Shown: positions 34,694 to 38,752 of the stretch, piece by piece
How the letters are laid out: every line of letters begins with the position of its first letter
Position numbering within the stretch: position 1 is the stretch's first letter
The notes under the pieces: model-generated
The model's database searches: none
Told to the model about the DNA's origin: nothing
The model's input: only the letters and a program-made list of their open reading frames with translations
Program-made: the position numbers and the translations under genes
Assembly: GCF_000523515.1 (NCBI RefSeq)
Contig: NZ_AWRU01000006.1
Coordinates: 548,713-587,464 of the forward strand
From: Pedobacter sp. V48
Lineage (GTDB): Bacteria > Bacteroidota > Bacteroidia > Sphingobacteriales > Sphingobacteriaceae
Reading direction: 5' to 3'
DNA: 38,752 nucleotides

Positions 34694-37444
34694 ATGAAAT
34701 TGAAACGCTCGATTTTTCTATTTTGTTCAATAGCATTTATTGGCATTGTGGCTTTTACAGGCCGGGATGAGGATCCTATTGAGAAGCTTTTAGCCTCTCT
34801 CCAAAGTTGGGCTGAGAATAATCCTCAGGAAAAGGTTTACCTGCATACTGATAAGCCTTATTATACTGTTGGAGATACGATATGGTTTAAAACGTATGTG
34901 ACTATTGGTAGCAAACACCAGCTATCAGCACTTAGTGGAGCTGTTTATGTGGAGCTGATAAATGAAGGTGATTCAATTGCACAATCGCTTAAACTGCCGC
35001 TTATGGCAGGGATGGCTAAAGGTAGTATCGTGCTCTCGGATACCGCTATCCGCGAAGGGAATTATCGCTTAAGAGCCTATACCCAATGGATGCGTAATGC
35101 CGGACCGGAGTATTTCTATGATAAAACCTTTAGTGTGGGTAACTCTGCAGCAAATACGGTTTTTGCAAAAATAGATTATATCTACGCTAAGGATGGAGCG
35201 CAAACTAAAGTAACGGCATTGATAAAATATACCGATCAAAAGGGGAGTCCGTATGCAGATAAGGCCGTTAGATACGAATTAAAAGAAGGTTATAAATCAA
35301 TAGCAACCGGCGGAGGCAAAACCAATGAGTCGGGAGAACTGAGCATAAGCCTGCCAAGTTCTAAATCAGAAAAGGCCGGTAGCGCTTATATTTTGACGAG
35401 GATTACCATCGCTGATGGAGAGAATGTCCCTAAATCATTTCCTATTAAAAGAGCTTCTCAGCAAACAGATGTTCAATTTTTTCCCGAGGGGGGGAATCTT
35501 GTAAACGATATATGGACAAAGGTTGGAGTTAAAGCGGTTGGAGCTAATGGTTTAGGCGTATCTGTTCAAGGGGTGATAATTGATAATGAAAATAAAGAGG
35601 TTTCTAGGTTGGAAACGAAACATTTGGGTATGGGTTATTTTAATTTGAAATCGGAACAGGGCAAAACCTATCAGGCAAAAATAACTTATCCTGACGGATC
35701 AGTAAATACGTTAAAATTGCCTAATGCTGCTAATGAAGGTTATGTGCTTTCTGTGTATCATAATACAGGAGGAGATACCATTTTAGTAAGGATAGGGGCC
35801 GGCAGTTCGATTTTGAAAAAAGGAGATCAGGTTGTTAGTTTAGTTGCGCAATCCGAAGGTGATCTTCAATATGCTGTTGATATTCACATTAACAAGGCTC
35901 TTACTTCCGTTCCAATTCCTTCAAAAGGATTCCCATCTGGTATTGTACAATTTGCGCTCTTTTCTGAATCTGGGGATCCGTTAAATGAAAGGATCGTCTT
36001 TGTACAAAAGAATGATCATATGGACTTAAAAGTTAACAGTTCCAAGAAGGAATACTCGTTAAGAGAGAAAGTAGAAATAGAACTGAATGCTCAAGATGCT
36101 TCCGGGAATCCTTTAGTAGGGAATTTTTCGGTATCAGTAATTAATGAAGATGTAGTTCCTTCAGATGAAACGACTGAGAACTCTATATTCTCTCAATTGT
36201 TGTTGAGCTCTGATATAAAAGGTTATATAGAGAAACCTAATTATTATTTTCATAACCCAACAGATGAAACAAGAGCTAATCTTGATATTTTAATGCTTAC
36301 TCAGGGGTATAGAAGGTTTGTTTGGAAAGACCTGATTTCTAATAAGCAAGTGCCGCCAGTTTATAAAGCTGAAAAGCTGGTGACAAACATTACGGGAAAG
36401 TTAATGACATTGAACAATAAACCGGTTGCTGATGGTAAGGTTACATTAATTAATAACAAGCTGGGCTTGGTCTTAGACACTATTTCTGACGGCAAAGGGA
36501 AATTTAAGTTTAGCAATCTTCTTATTACCGAAGGAATTGATTTTACAATCCAGGGTAGGACAGCAAATAATGGTAAAAGATTAGAAATACAAATTGATAA
36601 GTTTGTTGAACAAGATGCCACCCCTAATATAAATATTGGTGACATCAATTCCGATATTCCCAAGGCGCTTATGGCCTCTATTGAAAATAGTGTAAAGCAA
36701 GATTTAGACATGCAAAAACATGGGAGAATGGGACGTGGTCAGCATTTGAAAGAAGTTCGGATTGAGGCCAGTAAGTTGCCTAAATTTGGTAATACCATAC
36801 ATGAAAACCAGGCTGATCAGGTTTTTAGACCGGATTCCAGGCAAAACTGTGGAACGTTTAAAGACTGTTTGGAGAAAATGAACAACAACAAAAGTGTGCG
36901 TTTTGATCAGATCATGGCGGAAGACTGTGGGCCTATGTGGGTAGCCCGTACCTTATCGGGAGATGGAGTTTATGCTGTAACTATTGATGGATGGATTCTT
37001 GAAAGTTGTGATTTTCAGGAGCTGCTATTAGGAGATGGATCAAATATCAGTAAGGTATATTTCGTATATGATAGTTATGCGATGAGGGCGAGGTTACTTG
37101 GTGGGAGGTTTGGATTAAAGCCTCCGCCAGTAATGGCAATTTATACTAAAAGTGGTAATTTTCGTCAAAAATATGATCCGTCGGTGGTTTATTATGCACC
37201 AAAAGGGTTTGCTTCTGTAAAAGAGTTCTACGTGCCTAAATATGATCATCCTGAAATTAATAGTCCTCTTGCGGATTTAAGAAGTACTATCTATTGGAGC
37301 CCTGCAACGGTTACTGATAAGGAAGGTAAAGCCAGGCTTAGTTATTTCAATTCAGATAACAAAGGAGCTTACCGAGTAACTGTAGAAGGGATCAACGCAG
37401 ATGGTTTACTTGGAAGACAGGTTTATCGCTATCAGGTTAAATAA
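34694..37444 (+). CDS. Exported MG2/plug-like module protein (paralogue 3)
   Basis: 916 residues with the same architecture: signal peptide (about 1-22), MG2 domain, VQFFPEGGNLVND (about 258), a beta domain with NFSVSVINEDVVPSD, LMLTQGYRRFVWKD (about 531), a carboxypeptidase-regulatory-like domain (about 562-635), a variable plug-like segment (about 680-820) and the C-terminal ADLRSTIYWSP / LGRQVYRYQVK domain. The variable segment carries four Cys (NCGTFKDC, EDCGP, ESCDF) that may form disulfides. It starts 95 bp after paralogue 2. Its stop codon overlaps the end of the convergent DeoR gene by 8 bp. Function unknown. Confidence 0.85.
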   Translation: MKLKRSIFLFCSIAFIGIVAFTGRDEDPIEKLLASLQSWAENNPQEKVYLHTDKPYYTVGDTIWFKTYVTIGSKHQLSALSGAVYVELINEGDSIAQSLKLPLMAGMAKGSIVLSDTAIREGNYRLRAYTQWMRNAGPEYFYDKTFSVGNSAANTVFAKIDYIYAKDGAQTKVTALIKYTDQKGSPYADKAVRYELKEGYKSIATGGGKTNESGELSISLPSSKSEKAGSAYILTRITIADGENVPKSFPIKRASQQTDVQFFPEGGNLVNDIWTKVGVKAVGANGLGVSVQGVIIDNENKEVSRLETKHLGMGYFNLKSEQGKTYQAKITYPDGSVNTLKLPNAANEGYVLSVYHNTGGDTILVRIGAGSSILKKGDQVVSLVAQSEGDLQYAVDIHINKALTSVPIPSKGFPSGIVQFALFSESGDPLNERIVFVQKNDHMDLKVNSSKKEYSLREKVEIELNAQDASGNPLVGNFSVSVINEDVVPSDETTENSIFSQLLLSSDIKGYIEKPNYYFHNPTDETRANLDILMLTQGYRRFVWKDLISNKQVPPVYKAEKLVTNITGKLMTLNNKPVADGKVTLINNKLGLVLDTISDGKGKFKFSNLLITEGIDFTIQGRTANNGKRLEIQIDKFVEQDATPNINIGDINSDIPKALMASIENSVKQDLDMQKHGRMGRGQHLKEVRIEASKLPKFGNTIHENQADQVFRPDSRQNCGTFKDCLEKMNNNKSVRFDQIMAEDCGPMWVARTLSGDGVYAVTIDGWILESCDFQELLLGDGSNISKVYFVYDSYAMRARLLGGRFGLKPPPVMAIYTKSGNFRQKYDPSVVYYAPKGFASVKEFYVPKYDHPEINSPLADLRSTIYWSPATVTDKEGKARLSYFNSDNKGAYRVTVEGINADGLLGRQVYRYQVK

Positions 37445-38186
37445 TTTCAATACCAGCATCCTTATATCGCTGTAGGTTGCCTTCCTTTGGATCTATATCT
37501 GTTATGATTGTATCTAACTCATTTGTTGCGCAGATGTAGTAATTTTCAGCTGTGTCCAATTTCTCAAATGTTGAAAGTGCAATGATATGTTTAGATGTTT
37601 CAACCATTGCTTTCTTCATCTGACTATCTTCGTAATTTAACCCTGTAACCCCAATGTTTAGGTCGATACTGCAGATACCCAGAAAACAAATATCAGCACG
37701 AACATTTTTAATGGCTTGTATGGCATCATGCCCCATTGTAGAGAAAGAGGATTTATTTAATCGTCCGCCGACAAAAATCACCTCTGCATTTGGGTGGTCT
37801 TCCAAGATATTGGCTACAGGGAAATTATTGGTTACTACGGTAATGTTAATTTCCTTAGGTAAACTGGTTGCAACAGCTAAAGCTGATGTTCCGGCATCGA
37901 ATATAATTACCTGGCCATCCTTAATGAATTTTAGGGCTTTGGCTGCAATTATCTCTTTATGGCCAACGTCGTAATTCTCTCTTTCTCTATAATGTCTTGG
38001 AATAGGAGAGTGTAAGATTGCTCCTCCACGAACTGCTTTAAGCAAACCTTCATCAGATAATTCCTTAATATCTCTTCTTACCGTGTCTTCAGAAACATTT
38101 AATAGTTTACTTAAATCTCCTAAAAGAACTTTGCCTTCTTTGGTAATGTGATCTATTATATGCTGTAATCTTTCTGCCTTTATCAT
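37437..38186 (-). CDS. DeoR-family transcriptional repressor
   Basis: A 249-residue regulator from ATG 38186 (MIKAERLQHIIDHITKEGKV). The frame stays open upstream to 38309, but that extension covers the operator region and does not resemble the family. The N-terminal HTH is LGDLSKLLNVSEDTVRRDIK, followed by the RGGA hinge. The C-terminal DeoRC sugar-phosphate sensor domain shows IFDAGTSALAVATSLP, VVTNNF and FVGGRL. Family members repress sugar or nucleoside catabolic genes until a phosphorylated sugar binds. It is divergent from the HAD nucleotidase, its likely target, across three repeated operators. Confidence 0.9.
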   Translation of the reverse strand: MIKAERLQHIIDHITKEGKVLLGDLSKLLNVSEDTVRRDIKELSDEGLLKAVRGGAILHSPIPRHYRERENYDVGHKEIIAAKALKFIKDGQVIIFDAGTSALAVATSLPKEINITVVTNNFPVANILEDHPNAEVIFVGGRLNKSSFSTMGHDAIQAIKNVRADICFLGICSIDLNIGVTGLNYEDSQMKKAMVETSKHIIALSTFEKLDTAENYYICATNELDTIITDIDPKEGNLQRYKDAGIEII

Positions 38187-38193
38187 AGTTTGT

Positions 38194-38272
38194 TTGCAAT
38201 ATTGTGCAATAATAAGAAAATTAAATTGCAATATGTTGCAAAATATTGTATTTTTGTTGCAACTTATTACAA
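38194..38272. promoter_or_regulatory. Three 16-bp TTGCAA-type operators around a divergent promoter
   Basis: Sites are TTGCAATATTGTGCAA (38194-38209), TTGCAATATGTTGCAA (38226-38241) and TTGCAACTTATTACAA (38257-38272). The first two agree at 14 of 16 positions, and the third matches the second at 12 of 16. Start-to-start spacing is 32 and 31 bp, about three helical turns, so all sites face the same side of the DNA. The nucleotidase promoter (TTG at 38226, TATTTTTG at 38249-38256, 20 bp apart) lies between and on sites 2 and 3. The DeoR protein is the probable ligand. Confidence 0.65.
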
Positions 38273-38290
38273 GATAAAAATAAATAAAAT

Positions 38291-38752
38291 ATGAAAAAAA
38301 CAATAGCAATTGATATGGATGGTGTGCTCGCCGATACAGAGACCCATTTCATAAACTGGTATGAGAGGGATTATGGTGTTAAAGTTAATCGTGAAGACAT
38401 GCTGGGAGTACTTGAATCGGAAGGGTTTCCCGATAAGACAGCGGTAAAAAGGTTTGTTTATACGCCTGGATTTTTCAGTACAATACCTGTAATGCCCGGC
38501 GCAATTGAGGCGGTAAAAGAACTCATGGAAACTTACGAGGTATACGTTGTTTCAGCAGCAATGGAATTTCCTCAATGTTTATCTGAAAAGCAAGAATGGT
38601 TGCAAGAATACTTTCCGTTTATTAGTTGGAGAAACATAGTTTTTTGTGGCGATAAAAGTATTATTAATACAGATTACATGATAGATGACCATTGCAAAAA
38701 CCTTGATTATTTTAAGGGCAAAACGATTATGTTTACTGCTGCACATAATGTT
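38291..38752 (+). CDS. NT5C-type HAD 5'-nucleotidase, 3' end outside the window
   Basis: The first 154 codons of a HAD-superfamily phosphatase related to 5'(3')-deoxyribonucleotidase (NT5C). Motif I is AIDMDGVLAD with nucleophile Asp8 and acid/base Asp10, motif II VVSAA near 93-97, and motif IV MIDDH near 133-137. It would dephosphorylate nucleoside monophosphates or a similar phosphate ester in the cytoplasm. The ATG at 38291 follows the predicted promoter by 35 bp. It is read away from the DeoR gene and probably repressed by it. The reading frame is intact to the window edge. Confidence 0.85.
   Translation, partial: MKKTIAIDMDGVLADTETHFINWYERDYGVKVNREDMLGVLESEGFPDKTAVKRFVYTPGFFSTIPVMPGAIEAVKELMETYEVYVVSAAMEFPQCLSEKQEWLQEYFPFISWRNIVFCGDKSIINTDYMIDDHCKNLDYFKGKTIMFTAAHNV

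Noticed and set aside
36361..36711. 116-codon minus-strand frame inside MG2 paralogue 3
   Set aside because: It is antisense to a conserved carboxypeptidase-regulatory-like domain, and similar antisense frames occur at the matching place in other paralogues only because the DNA is duplicated.
26201..37444. MG2 proteins as TonB-dependent receptors
   Set aside because: A plug-like segment is present, but no C-terminal 22-strand barrel or terminal aromatic residue pattern follows, and the MG2 domain order does not fit SusC-type receptors.
1..38752. CRISPR array, retron or phage genes
   Set aside because: No regularly spaced repeats of 25-40 bp, reverse transcriptase motifs or phage structural proteins were seen on either strand.

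Overview
The window looks like chromosome from a Bacteroidota species of the Sphingobacteriaceae, most likely Pedobacter or a close relative. This is inferred from AT-rich DNA, weak Shine-Dalgarno signals, promoter elements of the Bacteroidota type (TTG about 20 bp from TAnnTTTG), a complete SUF operon and many families typical of the group: FtsX/MacB-type permeases, PepSY-like periplasmic proteins, GH43 enzymes, PQQ sugar dehydrogenase-cytochrome fusions and MG2/plug-like giant proteins. No database search was possible, so the genus is a judgement.

Layout. 1-3421: two tandem exported metallophosphoesterases and a divergent polysaccharide-deacetylase-like lipoprotein. 3430-7115: an FtsX-family permease on the minus strand, and a secreted GH43 glycosidase reading away from it. 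The shared intergenic region holds a sigma-54-type promoter for the permease and two upstream TGTTC-N6-GAACA palindromes. 7135-9843: a CPA1 Na+/H+ antiporter, an intergenic region with a pseudoknot-like element, and a Rossmann-fold NAD(P)-binding protein. 9849-10923: a decayed accessory patch beside tRNA-His, holding a C-terminal epimerase remnant, a frameshifted Fic fragment, a stray tRNA 3' end, a 13-bp direct repeat and a duplicated terminator. 11178-15434: RNase HI, then an operon of a lipoprotein sugar isomerase/epimerase and a PQQ dehydrogenase-PKD-cytochrome c-CBM-like fusion.

15480-22041, all minus strand: a PepSY-like periplasmic protein, then the Fe-S assembly operon transcribed sufB-sufC-sufD-sufS-sufE-sufT-rrf2. 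Its last gene is an Rrf2 regulator with three Cys placed as in IscR. A palindrome overlapping the predicted sufB promoter is a natural operator candidate. 22213-24507: an AraC-type regulator followed by an NmrA/QOR2-like reductase and a DUF1772 membrane protein. 24520-26058: a choice-of-anchor-I lipoprotein.

26201-37444: the most distinctive region, 11 kb of three paralogous MG2-domain proteins of 1858, 909 and 916 residues. The first is two full modules fused head to tail behind one signal peptide, so the locus carries four modules. Flanking domains are strongly conserved, while a plug-like segment near each module's C-terminus is divergent. 37437-38752: a DeoR regulator divergent from an NT5C-type HAD nucleotidase that runs off the window. 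Between them are three 16-bp TTGCAA-type sites spaced 31-32 bp apart around the promoter.
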